Assembly: GCA_017308375.1 (NCBI GenBank)
Contig: JAFKEW010000043.1
Span: 62,001-126,000, forward strand
Direction: 5' to 3'
DNA length: 64,000 nucleotides
From: Alphaproteobacteria bacterium
GTDB taxonomy: Bacteria > Pseudomonadota > Alphaproteobacteria > Micropepsales > Micropepsaceae
Below are positions 1-8,006 of the stretch, piece after piece (the stretch's first letter is position 1; each line of letters starts with the position of its first letter). Position numbers and translations under genes: made by a program. The notes beneath the pieces were generated by a model, which saw only the letters and a program-made list of their open reading frames with translations, did not search any database and was not told the origin of the DNA.

Positions 1-703
1 CGCCCGCGCCGAGTACGGGAATGCGACCCGCAATCGCATCGACAACCTGCGGGATGAGCGCCATCGTTCCGATGGGTGAATTGTGCCCGCCCCCGTCATG
101 GCCCTGCGCGACGATCAGATCGATGCCGGAATTGACCACCTGCAGGGCATGCTTCACCGCGCCGACGACCGCCATCACCTTGGTGCCGTTGGCGTGGAGC
201 CGATCAAGCCAAGGCCCCGGATTGCCCAGACCCGCCGCATAGACAGGAACCCGCTCCTCAACCACAACTTCCATTTGCGCTTCGAAGAATTCTTTCGAAA
301 ACAGCGGCGCGGTCGATTTGGACGAACGGTGAGCTTCCTCGGATTCCCGCGCCCTGGATTTCAGCGGCGGTATGTTTTCCTTCTTCATGAAATCTTGCGC
401 GAATTTCTGGTACTCAGGCAGCAAATCCATCGGAGACGGACCAGCCTTGCCCTTGTAGGCTTCCCTGCGCACCGAGGCTGGCAGCAGGGTGTCCACACCA
501 AACGGTTTGTCCGTCAACGATCGTGTTTCCCGAATCCATTCGCGCAACTGATCGGGAGAACAAGCAGCCGCGCCAAGCACACCGAGGCCACCCGCATTCG
601 ATACCGCCGCCGCAAGCCGTGGAACGCTCGCGCCACCCATACCGGCCAGCAAGATCGGGTATTTAATACCTAGAATATCACATACTCGGCTATGCAGAGT
701 CAT
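1..703 (-). CDS. Nitronate monooxygenase (2-nitropropane dioxygenase family), 3' end outside window
   Basis: FMN-dependent TIM-barrel enzyme of the nitronate monooxygenase family, which oxidises alkyl nitronates; many family members in catabolic clusters have unknown substrates. The frame stays open to the window edge, so only about 234 N-terminal residues are visible. Seen: the N-terminal segment IKYPILLAGMGG, the glycine-rich NAGGLGVLGA, and AQGHDGGGH, which contains the histidine typical of the active-site loop. The start at 703 follows a good ribosome site (GGGAGG, about 6 bases upstream). A perfect palindrome lies 38 bp upstream (741-756), probably the operator of the neighbouring GntR regulator. 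Family assignment is firm; the substrate is unknown. Confidence 0.85.
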   Translation of the reverse strand, partial: MTLHSRVCDILGIKYPILLAGMGGASVPRLAAAVSNAGGLGVLGAAACSPDQLREWIRETRSLTDKPFGVDTLLPASVRREAYKGKAGPSPMDLLPEYQKFAQDFMKKENIPPLKSRARESEEAHRSSKSTAPLFSKEFFEAQMEVVVEERVPVYAAGLGNPGPWLDRLHANGTKVMAVVGAVKHALQVVNSGIDLIVAQGHDGGGHNSPIGTMALIPQVVDAIAGRIPVLGAG

Positions 704-740
704 AGCTAACCTCCCATGGGGCGACTTCATCGGCCGCGTT

Positions 741-756
741 ATTTATGATCATAAAT
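741..756. promoter_or_regulatory. Perfect 16-bp palindrome, candidate GntR operator
   Basis: ATTTATGATCATAAAT is a perfect dyad in the short gap between the nitronate monooxygenase start (703) and the end of the GntR-family gene (819). It stands out as AT-rich in GC-rich surroundings. The position fits control of the monooxygenase promoter, most simply by the adjacent GntR/FCD regulator. No binding evidence is available. Confidence 0.5.
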
Positions 757-818
757 TATCGATGTCCGGGGAGCGGCGCAAGTGTCGCAAAAACGACGTT
801 GGCATCGCGAACACTCGC

Positions 819-1622
819 CTAGCATTTCCCTCGGGGAACCCGCGGCACACTCAGGTCGTCAGCATCCTGCCAACGCACGATTTTGGACATGATGCCGGGA
901 TGACGAGCTTCCAGATACTTGCCGGATCGGCTTATGAACCGGGACATTTCAGTGAAAGCGAGGTCCGGATTGCGATCTTCAATCGCCTTGAGAAGCCGCC
1001 CGTACGCCTTTATCTGATAGTCGCGCTCACCCTCCGTATAAGTTATGCCAACTTCCGATGCATTCGTGATGTTGTGAAGCGAACCGATCAAGAATCCGAT
1101 CAAGGGATTGCCAGACGCCCAGGCAAGCAGGTCGTGAAAACGCCTGTTCTCCTCCGGATAGGAGTCACAAGAAACAGACAACGTCTTCAGTTTGGCCAAT
1201 GACGTATTCAGCTTCTCGATATCCTCATCGGACGCGCGCTCTGCCGCAAGCGACGCCATGGTCGGGCCCATCGCTTGCCTCACTTCAATCAGCGAACGGA
1301 ACGTTGTGCCGAGAAACTGGAGCAGCAACGCCATCGTGCTGGCAAAATCTTTCGGCCGCGGCTCCTGAACGATCGGGCCGCCGCCAGGACCGGGCCGCAG
1401 GAAAATGATGCCCTGCAATTCGAGAAACCTGAGCGCCTCTCGCAAGGTCGCGCGGGCCACTCCATACCGCACGAGCATTTCCTGTTCGGGCAGCAAGCGA
1501 TCTCCGATCTCGGCGCCTTGCTGCTCGATGTCTTCGACGATCCGCCGCGCAACTGTGAGGGCACGTTTGCCGGACCCTTTCGGAAACCGGTTGGTTCGTG
1601 AAATGGACACGGGCGCTTTCAT
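819..1622 (-). CDS. GntR-family transcriptional regulator, FCD (FadR) subfamily
   Basis: DNA-binding regulator with an N-terminal winged helix-turn-helix (about residues 15-80; LLPEQEMLVRYGVARATLRE is the classic GntR recognition region) and a C-terminal FCD ligand-binding domain. The FCD domain keeps the metal/ligand residues of the family: RRFHDLLAWASGN and an aspartate/histidine-rich C-terminal half. FCD proteins usually sense carboxylic acids or acyl-CoAs. The ATG at 1622 is chosen; an in-frame TTG at 1637 would add five residues, and neither has a strong ribosome site. It is probably co-oriented with the nitronate monooxygenase and may control it through the 741-756 palindrome. Confidence 0.85.
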   Translation of the reverse strand: MKAPVSISRTNRFPKGSGKRALTVARRIVEDIEQQGAEIGDRLLPEQEMLVRYGVARATLREALRFLELQGIIFLRPGPGGGPIVQEPRPKDFASTMALLLQFLGTTFRSLIEVRQAMGPTMASLAAERASDEDIEKLNTSLAKLKTLSVSCDSYPEENRRFHDLLAWASGNPLIGFLIGSLHNITNASEVGITYTEGERDYQIKAYGRLLKAIEDRNPDLAFTEMSRFISRSGKYLEARHPGIMSKIVRWQDADDLSVPRVPRGKC

Positions 1623-1784
1623 TTCAGATACCCACAATCTTCGTTTTCAAGGCCAATCGCCTCCGATCGAGGAACGGCTGGACAACCCGCCTACAACACC
1701 ATCGTCCGTGTTTGCAACACGCCGTCAATTCATCATAATGGATCCCAACTTTAGTACACATACGAAACCATTGGAATAAAGCAT

Positions 1785-2663
1785 ATGACGTCCGCAAACC
1801 GGACCTTGTTCACCCTTGTCCAGAATCTCAAAATCGCGGCGGAGGCATTCGGTCCCGACCAGGGGCGTCCGGTTCTGCTCGCCCATGGCGGCGGGCAGAC
1901 ACGCCATGCATGGCAAGCCTGCGGTAAAATGTTGGGAGAAAACGGTTATTACGCCCTCGCCGTCGATTTGCGGGGGCACGGCGAAAGCGACTGGTCTCCG
2001 GACGGAGACTACAGAATGGAGCGTTTCGCGGAAGATCTCCTCGACATCGCGGACGGCTTCCGCGTGCCTCCCGTCCTGGTCGGCGCGTCTCTCGGCGGCA
2101 TCGCGGGCATGATCGCGCAGGGAGAATATGCGAAGGCCGGACGGCGCGGATTTGCGGCGCTGATCCTCGTCGACATCACCCCTCAGATGAACATGGAGGG
2201 GGTTCAAAAAATTCTCGGATTCATGTCGGCGAATCTGGAAGAAGGCTTCGCCTCGCTTGAGGAAGCAGCCGATACGATCTCGCGCTACATGCCCGGCCGG
2301 ACTCGCCCCAAAGACCTGAGCGGACTGGCGAAGAACCTTCGCTTCAAGGAAAACGGCCGCTACTACTGGCATTGGGACCCGCGATTCATCACCGGCACGC
2401 AAAAGCCACAAGGCAGCCGCGAACCCGAGCGCCTCGAAATAGCGGCGCGTTCCCTGAAAATACCTACGCTCCTCGTCCGGGGCCGCGACAGCGACCTCGT
2501 GACGGTCGAAGCGGCGCGGCAATTCGCCGAAATTGTCCCTCATTCCGAGTTTGTCGATGTCGCAAATGCGGGCCATATGGTAGCGGGCGACAAGAACGAC
2601 ATATTTACAAGCGCCGTTCTGGATTTTCTGACGCGAATGGCACCCGCCGCGAGCACATCATAG
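1785..2663 (+). CDS. Alpha/beta-fold hydrolase
   Basis: 292-residue hydrolase of the alpha/beta fold. Seen: the oxyanion-region HGGG (LLAHGGGQTRHAW), the nucleophile elbow GASLGG with the catalytic Ser at about residue 103, a candidate acid in GRDSDLV, and the catalytic His in AGHMVAG near the C-terminus. No signal peptide, so cytoplasmic. Related enzymes hydrolyse esters, lactones or C-C bonds of ring-cleavage products. The gene is followed 90 bp downstream by a crotonase on the same strand, and the two may be co-transcribed. The substrate cannot be read from sequence. The start at 1785 has only a weak ribosome site. Confidence 0.85.
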   Translation: MTSANRTLFTLVQNLKIAAEAFGPDQGRPVLLAHGGGQTRHAWQACGKMLGENGYYALAVDLRGHGESDWSPDGDYRMERFAEDLLDIADGFRVPPVLVGASLGGIAGMIAQGEYAKAGRRGFAALILVDITPQMNMEGVQKILGFMSANLEEGFASLEEAADTISRYMPGRTRPKDLSGLAKNLRFKENGRYYWHWDPRFITGTQKPQGSREPERLEIAARSLKIPTLLVRGRDSDLVTVEAARQFAEIVPHSEFVDVANAGHMVAGDKNDIFTSAVLDFLTRMAPAASTS

Positions 2664-2752
2664 CCAGCCCAGGCGGGTTCATTCACGCTTGTGCGTCTTC
2701 GACAGATGAAGACGCCATAAAAAAAGATCGAGAAGAGGAAGGGAGAAAGCCT

Positions 2753-3493
2753 ATGTCGAATCTGGTTCTTCGCGAGGACAGCGGGCGCATTTGCACGCTG
2801 ACACTCAACCGTCCGGAAACCTTGAACGCACTCAATGTCCCTCTGTTCGAAGAATTGCGTGGGCATGTCGATACGCTTCGCGGACAGGTTCACGAGGTGG
2901 CATGCGTCATCATCACGGGCGCGGGCAAGGCTTTTTCAGCCGGCCACGATCTGAAGGACATCCAGAAAGGCGAGCGCCCGCCGGAGCCGCATTTCCAGGC
3001 GAAGACCATTCAGGCGCTAGCCGAACTGCCGCAACCGGTCGTCGCCTGCGTCCGCGGGCATTGCTACACCGGCGGACTCGAGCTTGCGCTCGCGGCCGAC
3101 ATCATCATCGCCGCGCGCTCCGCCAAGTTCGGCGACACGCACAGCAAGTGGGGGCTGAGCCCGCTCTGGGGCATGACGCAAAGACTGCCGCGTCGCGTCG
3201 GGCTGTCGAAGGCCAAGCAGATGATGTTTACTTCCGATATTTTCGCGGCGGAGGCGGCCGAGCGCATGGGACTGGTCGACATTTGTGTCGACGATGCCGA
3301 ACTGGAACAGGCGACAAACGACCTTGCTCAGCGTATCGCCGCCAATTCGACCTACAGCAATCAGGTCAACAAAGGCCTGCTGGGCGCGACCGACGGCATG
3401 ACCGTCCAGGCAGGGCTGGCCTACGAACTCGCGCACAGCCCCGGTGCCTGTTTTGACGCGCGCGAACGGGTCGCCTCATTCGGAAAAAAATGA
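2753..3493 (+). CDS. Crotonase-fold protein (enoyl-CoA hydratase/isomerase family), atypical active site
   Basis: 246-residue crotonase. The CoA/oxyanion-hole motifs are present (AFSAGHDLKDI and HCYTGGLELALAADIIIA). At the two positions where enoyl-CoA hydratases carry catalytic glutamates it has His (in DTHSKWGL) and Gln (KAKQMMF), so simple hydration by the textbook mechanism is unlikely; isomerase, hydrolase or another crotonase reaction is possible. The ATG at 2753 is preceded by a purine-rich GAAGGGAGA. Upstream in-frame codons extend into the hydrolase gene and were discarded. It lies tail-to-tail with the CYP153 gene. Confidence 0.85.
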   Translation: MSNLVLREDSGRICTLTLNRPETLNALNVPLFEELRGHVDTLRGQVHEVACVIITGAGKAFSAGHDLKDIQKGERPPEPHFQAKTIQALAELPQPVVACVRGHCYTGGLELALAADIIIAARSAKFGDTHSKWGLSPLWGMTQRLPRRVGLSKAKQMMFTSDIFAAEAAERMGLVDICVDDAELEQATNDLAQRIAANSTYSNQVNKGLLGATDGMTVQAGLAYELAHSPGACFDARERVASFGKK

Positions 3494-3561
3494 CGGTGGG
3501 CCACCCGCCGCACCGACAACGACCTTGTCGACGGGTGGAAGTTTTCACCCGTCTCCAGGTT

Positions 3562-4827
3562 TCAGCCCGGGATTCTTACCGGCAAGGCTTCATAGCCCTT
3601 GATGAAGTTGGAAAAAACCCGCCTTGGTTCGCCAACCACTTCGATCGGCCTGTCGGGCCAGCGCTTCAGGATTTCTTCCCAGACGATGCGGAGTTGCATT
3701 TCCGCCAGCCGGTTGCCGACGCAGCGATGTATGCCGAAGCCGAAGGAGAGATGTTGACGCGGCCTTGGACGATCGATGATGAAGCGGTTCGGCTCGTCGA
3801 TCGCCTCCTCGTCCCGGTTGCCGGAGACGTACCACATGACAACCCTGTCGCCCTTCTTGATCTGCTTGCCGGCCAACTCCGTATCCTGGAGCGCGGTGCG
3901 GCGCATATGGGTGAGCGGCGTCTGCCAACGGATGATTTCCGGGATCATGGTTTCGACGAGCGCCGGATTTTCGCGCAGCTTCCTGTATTGATCCGGGTTC
4001 TCGTGGAGCGCGAGCAGGCCGCCGGTGAGCGAATTGCGGGTCGTGTCGTTGCCGCCGACGATCAGCAGAATGACATTTCCCAAATACTCCATCGGACTCA
4101 TGTTCTTGGTGGACTCACCCTGGGCCAACATGGTGATGAGATCGCCGCCCGGTTCGGTTGCGTTGACACGCAGGTTCCACAACTCGGTGAAATAGGCGGC
4201 GCATTCGAGAAGCTCCGCTTCGCGGGCCGCCTCGCCTTCCGGTGTCTTGAAGGCTTCCTCCGAGGTTGCGACGTCAGACCAGCGGGTGAGTTTCCGGCGA
4301 TCTTCCCAAGGGAAGTCGAACAGGGTGGCGAGCATCTGCGTGGTCAGCTCGATCGACACGCGATCGACCCAGTTAAACGTCTCGTTGACCGGAAGCGAAT
4401 CGAGAATCTTGCCGGCGCGCTCGCGGATCGTGCCTTCGAGTTTTGCTAGATTTCCGGGCGCGACAATCGGGCTCACCACCTTGCGCTGCGCGTCGTGCTT
4501 CGGGGGGTCCATTGCGATGAACATCGGAAGCTTCAGACCTGCGTTATTGTCACGAATCGTAATGCCGCCCTGCTCGACGTCGGACGAATAGATCCCATGG
4601 TTGGTCTCCACTTGCATGATGTCCTTGTACTTCGTCACGGACCAGAAAGGTCCATAGGCGCTTTCCGCACAATAATGCACGGGATCCTCGCGACGCAGCC
4701 GTTCGAAATACGGCCACATCCGATCGGACCTGAAGAGCTCCGGATCGCTGACATTGATTTTGTCGAGCGGAATGGCATATGGATCGTCCAGGGACCGGAC
4801 GCGCTCGGCTACGTTCATGCTGCTCAT
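3562..4827 (-). CDS. Cytochrome P450, CYP153 family (copy A)
   Basis: 421-residue soluble class I bacterial P450. Seen: the oxygen-activation I-helix GGNDTTRN (about residue 265), the ExxR motif EIIRW (about 312), and the heme-cysteine loop FGFGIHRCVGNR (about 365-376). N-terminal signatures such as YFERLRREDPVHYC and WSVTKYKDIM, together with the C-terminal LAEMQLR, match CYP153 enzymes, which hydroxylate the terminal carbon of alkanes, fatty acids or cycloalkyl compounds using ferredoxin and ferredoxin reductase. Those partners are not in this window. It is the last gene of the minus-strand run starting at badH. A close paralogue sits at 14322-15587 on the other side of the cluster. Ribosome site GAGGA about 7 bases upstream. 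Confidence 0.92.
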   Translation of the reverse strand: MSSMNVAERVRSLDDPYAIPLDKINVSDPELFRSDRMWPYFERLRREDPVHYCAESAYGPFWSVTKYKDIMQVETNHGIYSSDVEQGGITIRDNNAGLKLPMFIAMDPPKHDAQRKVVSPIVAPGNLAKLEGTIRERAGKILDSLPVNETFNWVDRVSIELTTQMLATLFDFPWEDRRKLTRWSDVATSEEAFKTPEGEAAREAELLECAAYFTELWNLRVNATEPGGDLITMLAQGESTKNMSPMEYLGNVILLIVGGNDTTRNSLTGGLLALHENPDQYRKLRENPALVETMIPEIIRWQTPLTHMRRTALQDTELAGKQIKKGDRVVMWYVSGNRDEEAIDEPNRFIIDRPRPRQHLSFGFGIHRCVGNRLAEMQLRIVWEEILKRWPDRPIEVVGEPRRVFSNFIKGYEALPVRIPG

Positions 4828-4873
4828 GGTCTTATCCTCGTTTGTGGACGAATATTCGCCGATGCAACCACTC

Positions 4874-5989
4874 CTATTCGGCGGCGATCGTCACGCGACC
4901 CCGCATGCCGCCGACACTTCCATTGACTTCCTGACGCTTCAAACGCGGTAAAACCTTTTCCGCGAAAAGTTTCATGTTTTCGGTGGCAAGTTCCTGCGGC
5001 ATGCCGCCGTAGCTGAAAATGGAAATCAACCCGGCCGCATCGACGCGCTTCTGGTTCTCCATGATCTTCTCGTAGACCTGATCCGGTGTGCCCCAGATTT
5101 GAAGCTTCGCCAGAAAATCGACAAACTCGTCGACACCGTGCTTCTCGATGTTGTTGGCAAGAGCACCGTAGTACTCATAGCCCTTGATGTCCGCGAGCCC
5201 CTTGTTGTGAAATTCGTAATGGTTCAGGGCCGAACGGCTATATCCCCTGATGTATTTTTCGTACATCTCCTGAGCGACCGATGCATCCTCATGACAGGCG
5301 ATGAAACTGGCGATGATCGGCTTGGGCGCCTCGGCCCCGTTTATCTCCCTGTAGATTTCCCGATAGTTGTTGAGTTCGGCGACCGTCGTTTCCCAAGGCT
5401 TCTGAGCGATGATCAGAATGCCAATGCCGAGCCGCGCCATGATGCGCGCCGACTCCGGGGAAACCGCCGCCGCATAGGTCCGGCCCCGGAAACTCTGGAA
5501 CGGAAACGGCCTGATGGCCGTTCGCGGTTGTTTATAGAACTGCCCGTTCGCCTCGATATAACCCGTTTCGAAAGCGTTCAAAATGGCCTCCGCATATTCG
5601 ACGAAACGTTCTCGGGATTCGCCCATGTTGATGCGGAATCCCTCGAACTCGATCCGACCGAGGCCGCGGCCGACGCCCAGAATGGCGCGGCCTTTCGAAA
5701 CATGGTCGAGCACCAGCACTTCTTCCGCGAGGCGGACGGGATCGTGCCAGGGCAGTACCATCACCATCGAGCCGAGACCGACTCTGTTGGTGCGACCAGC
5801 CATATAGGTGAGGAACTGCGCCACATTCGGGCACATGGTGTATTCGTCGAAATGGTGCTCGGCCGCCCATATGGAGTCGAAGCCGAGCGGTTCGGCCATG
5901 TCGGCCATCGCGATTTCATGGGCGTAGACCTCCTGGTCGGTATAACCGCCAGCGAGGTTCTGAAAGAACGTGCTCATGCCGACATGCAT
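4874..5989 (-). CDS. LLM-class flavin-dependent oxidoreductase
   Basis: 371-residue bacterial-luciferase-like TIM-barrel protein that uses reduced FMN or F420 with oxygen or another acceptor. Seen: GFDSIWAAEHHF, the family signature around the active-site histidines, and AILGVGRGLGRIEFEGF in the flavin-phosphate region. The start at 5989 has AGGAG six bases upstream; the upstream in-frame extension overlaps the Rieske gene and lacks a site. It sits 28 bp downstream of the Rieske gene and 46 bp upstream of the P450, consistent with one transcript. Candidate roles are monooxygenation or Baeyer-Villiger-like ring oxygenation of an alicyclic intermediate; this is inference from context. Confidence 0.85.
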   Translation of the reverse strand: MHVGMSTFFQNLAGGYTDQEVYAHEIAMADMAEPLGFDSIWAAEHHFDEYTMCPNVAQFLTYMAGRTNRVGLGSMVMVLPWHDPVRLAEEVLVLDHVSKGRAILGVGRGLGRIEFEGFRINMGESRERFVEYAEAILNAFETGYIEANGQFYKQPRTAIRPFPFQSFRGRTYAAAVSPESARIMARLGIGILIIAQKPWETTVAELNNYREIYREINGAEAPKPIIASFIACHEDASVAQEMYEKYIRGYSRSALNHYEFHNKGLADIKGYEYYGALANNIEKHGVDEFVDFLAKLQIWGTPDQVYEKIMENQKRVDAAGLISIFSYGGMPQELATENMKLFAEKVLPRLKRQEVNGSVGGMRGRVTIAAE

Positions 5990-6017
5990 GGGAATCTCCT
6001 TTTTGTTCAATTCCGCT

Positions 6018-7169
6018 TCACGCGGCGTCGATCCCAAGCGTTTTCTTGATCGACCTGTGGAAATATGCAAGAGCCGGTTCGTTGGCGCCGAAAGTCACAA
6101 AATCTTGTGCGCCCGAGTGAAAATCGCGCTGGATATTTTCCGCCAGCGGAAAATCCTCCTGCTGCACCGTCGCCATCAGCAAGTCCATGTTTTTGGTCCA
6201 GTACTTTCTGGCCTTGTCGGTGACGGCGGGTTCGGGCGTATAGAGGGAGACGTGCATTTTCGATTCATCCACGCTGTCGCCCGGATAAACCCTCCACGTC
6301 TCCAGATGATCGCCCTGCATGATGAAGACCGTATTCGGAAAGAGCACGTATACGAGGGCGGAGTGGCGAATCAGATCCCACTCGCTTTCCGGTCTCTGGC
6401 GCAACGCATCGATCGTCTTGCGGGCGCCAATCATGCGCAGATTTCGCGCCATGCCGTCGAACGTGCCGAGGTTCGAGTGCAGGATCGGCGCGATCGTGTT
6501 CTTGTGCAGCGTGCTCAGATGATAAGTTTCGAGAAACGTGTCGATCACGAGCTTCCAGTTGAGGCGGGCCCGGAGCACGCGCGTCTCGTAGTGGCTGTAG
6601 CACGCAAGACCGAACGCGGCGAGATCGTCCGCCATGCCCGCAAGGTGGCTGTCGATGTCGATCGACCCGCCGGGCGTCGGCATGACCCAGATCATGCCGT
6701 ATTTCTCCACCACCGGCAGAGACCGCAAGCCGTTGCTCGTTTTGTCGACGCTCTCGAAGCCCTGCTCGAACGGTATCGACCTCAGCCTGCCGCTCCGGTC
6801 GTAGGTCCATGCGTGATAGGGACAACTGAACACGGCCCTGCCGCTGCCGCAGCCCGACGCGACGCGCGCGCCTCGGTGGCGGCAGACATTGATGAAAGCA
6901 TTGACCTGCCCCGCTTCATCCCGCACCGCCAGGATCGGCACGCCTGAAAAATCGTCGGTTACATAGTCGCCGGGATTGGGCAATTCGCAACTCAACCCGA
7001 TCAGAAGCGGCTCATCCCGGAACAGCACCTCCCGTTCTCGACTAGCCTGGTCCGGACTAGTGTAATCGCTGACATGATGATGATACACGGCTTCGCCCAT
7101 CGCGGTCTCACCCGCGTCGAGATAGCCGAAAATCTTCTGCAGCTGTTCGACCTGGGCTTCGTGTTTCAT
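6018..7169 (-). CDS. Rieske non-heme iron oxygenase, alpha subunit (carnitine-oxygenase-like iron site)
   Basis: 383-residue oxygenase large subunit. The Rieske [2Fe-2S] ligands are seen in CRHRGARV and CPYHAWTY. The mononuclear iron ligands lie in FLETYHLSTLH. The residue that bridges the two metal centres is normally Asp, but here it is Glu (ETYH), as in carnitine and related quaternary-amine oxygenases. No beta subunit or reductase is adjacent, which suggests an alpha-only homotrimer served by a remote reductase. The start at 7169 (MKHEAQ) is chosen; a longer in-frame upstream part overlaps the crotonase and is unlikely. The substrate is unknown; context suggests ring or side-chain hydroxylation. 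Confidence 0.88.
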   Translation of the reverse strand: MKHEAQVEQLQKIFGYLDAGETAMGEAVYHHHVSDYTSPDQASREREVLFRDEPLLIGLSCELPNPGDYVTDDFSGVPILAVRDEAGQVNAFINVCRHRGARVASGCGSGRAVFSCPYHAWTYDRSGRLRSIPFEQGFESVDKTSNGLRSLPVVEKYGMIWVMPTPGGSIDIDSHLAGMADDLAAFGLACYSHYETRVLRARLNWKLVIDTFLETYHLSTLHKNTIAPILHSNLGTFDGMARNLRMIGARKTIDALRQRPESEWDLIRHSALVYVLFPNTVFIMQGDHLETWRVYPGDSVDESKMHVSLYTPEPAVTDKARKYWTKNMDLLMATVQQEDFPLAENIQRDFHSGAQDFVTFGANEPALAYFHRSIKKTLGIDAA

Positions 7170-7207
7170 GATCGCGCGTCTCCCGACGATGTCCACTTGA
7201 TTATCCG

Positions 7208-7996
7208 TTAGCGGAATAATGGTTCCCGGCGCTCCCGGAACGCCGCCAGACCCTCCGAAACATTTTCGCTCATTAGCGCGTCCACGACCACGCTCCGTTC
7301 CATATCCAGACCTTCCTGGAGTGATCCATCGAGCCCGTTCCTGCAAAGCTGCTTCATGGCCGCAAGGCCTTCCGGGTTCTTTTTGGCGAGATCAGCGCAA
7401 TAGGCTTCCGCGTCTCCGACAAGTGCGCCGTCGTCAACGACGTTGTTCACAAGCCCCCAAGCCAGCGCCTCATCCGCCTTGAGCCATCGACCGCTGAACA
7501 TCAGATCAAGGGCACGCCGCGAACCGACGATGCGCGCGAGACGCTGCGTGCCCCCCCAACCCGGCACGAGACCGTAGCGAGCATGCTGGCATCCCACCTG
7601 CGCTGACTGACCAGCAAAAACCACGTCACATGCCATCATCAATTCAAGCCCGCCCGCAAGACACAGACCGTTCACCGCGGCAACAATCGGCAAAGGCGAG
7701 ACTTCAAGACGGCGCAGGAGGAGATGACCGCCCGTGATAAAAGCGCCCAGCCGACCCCGCTCCTTGCGGGCGTCGAGCACCTCGTCGAGATCGGCGCCAG
7801 TGCAGAAATGCTTTCCACGCGCGAGCAACAGAACGGCACGAACCTTCCCGTCGCACTCGAACCGTGCGAGAGCCTCGTCGAGACCGGCCATGACGGCCGA
7901 CGAGAGACAATTGAACTTGTCAGGCCTGTTGAGCGCCACGATTCCGATGCCGTCTCGTATCTCGGTCTGAACCGCGGCTTCCGTGGCGCTGGTCAT
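7208..7996 (-). CDS. Crotonase-fold protein, candidate cyclohex-1-enecarboxyl-CoA hydratase (BadK role), atypical residues
   Basis: 262-residue enoyl-CoA hydratase/isomerase. Seen: the oxyanion-hole motifs FCTGADLDEV and LCLAGGLELMMACDVVFA, then GLVPGWGGTQRLARIVG. Its place in an operon with badH, badI and an acyl-CoA dehydrogenase makes it the natural candidate for hydrating the ring double bond, as BadK does in Rhodopseudomonas palustris. However, the two catalytic glutamates of hydratases are replaced: His where the PEI glutamate normally lies, and Asp in RRALDLM. The start at 7996 has GGGAGG five bases upstream. Family firm; BadK role tentative. Confidence 0.85.
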   Translation of the reverse strand: MTSATEAAVQTEIRDGIGIVALNRPDKFNCLSSAVMAGLDEALARFECDGKVRAVLLLARGKHFCTGADLDEVLDARKERGRLGAFITGGHLLLRRLEVSPLPIVAAVNGLCLAGGLELMMACDVVFAGQSAQVGCQHARYGLVPGWGGTQRLARIVGSRRALDLMFSGRWLKADEALAWGLVNNVVDDGALVGDAEAYCADLAKKNPEGLAAMKQLCRNGLDGSLQEGLDMERSVVVDALMSENVSEGLAAFRERREPLFR

Positions 7997-8006
7997 GTAG
8001 CCTCCC

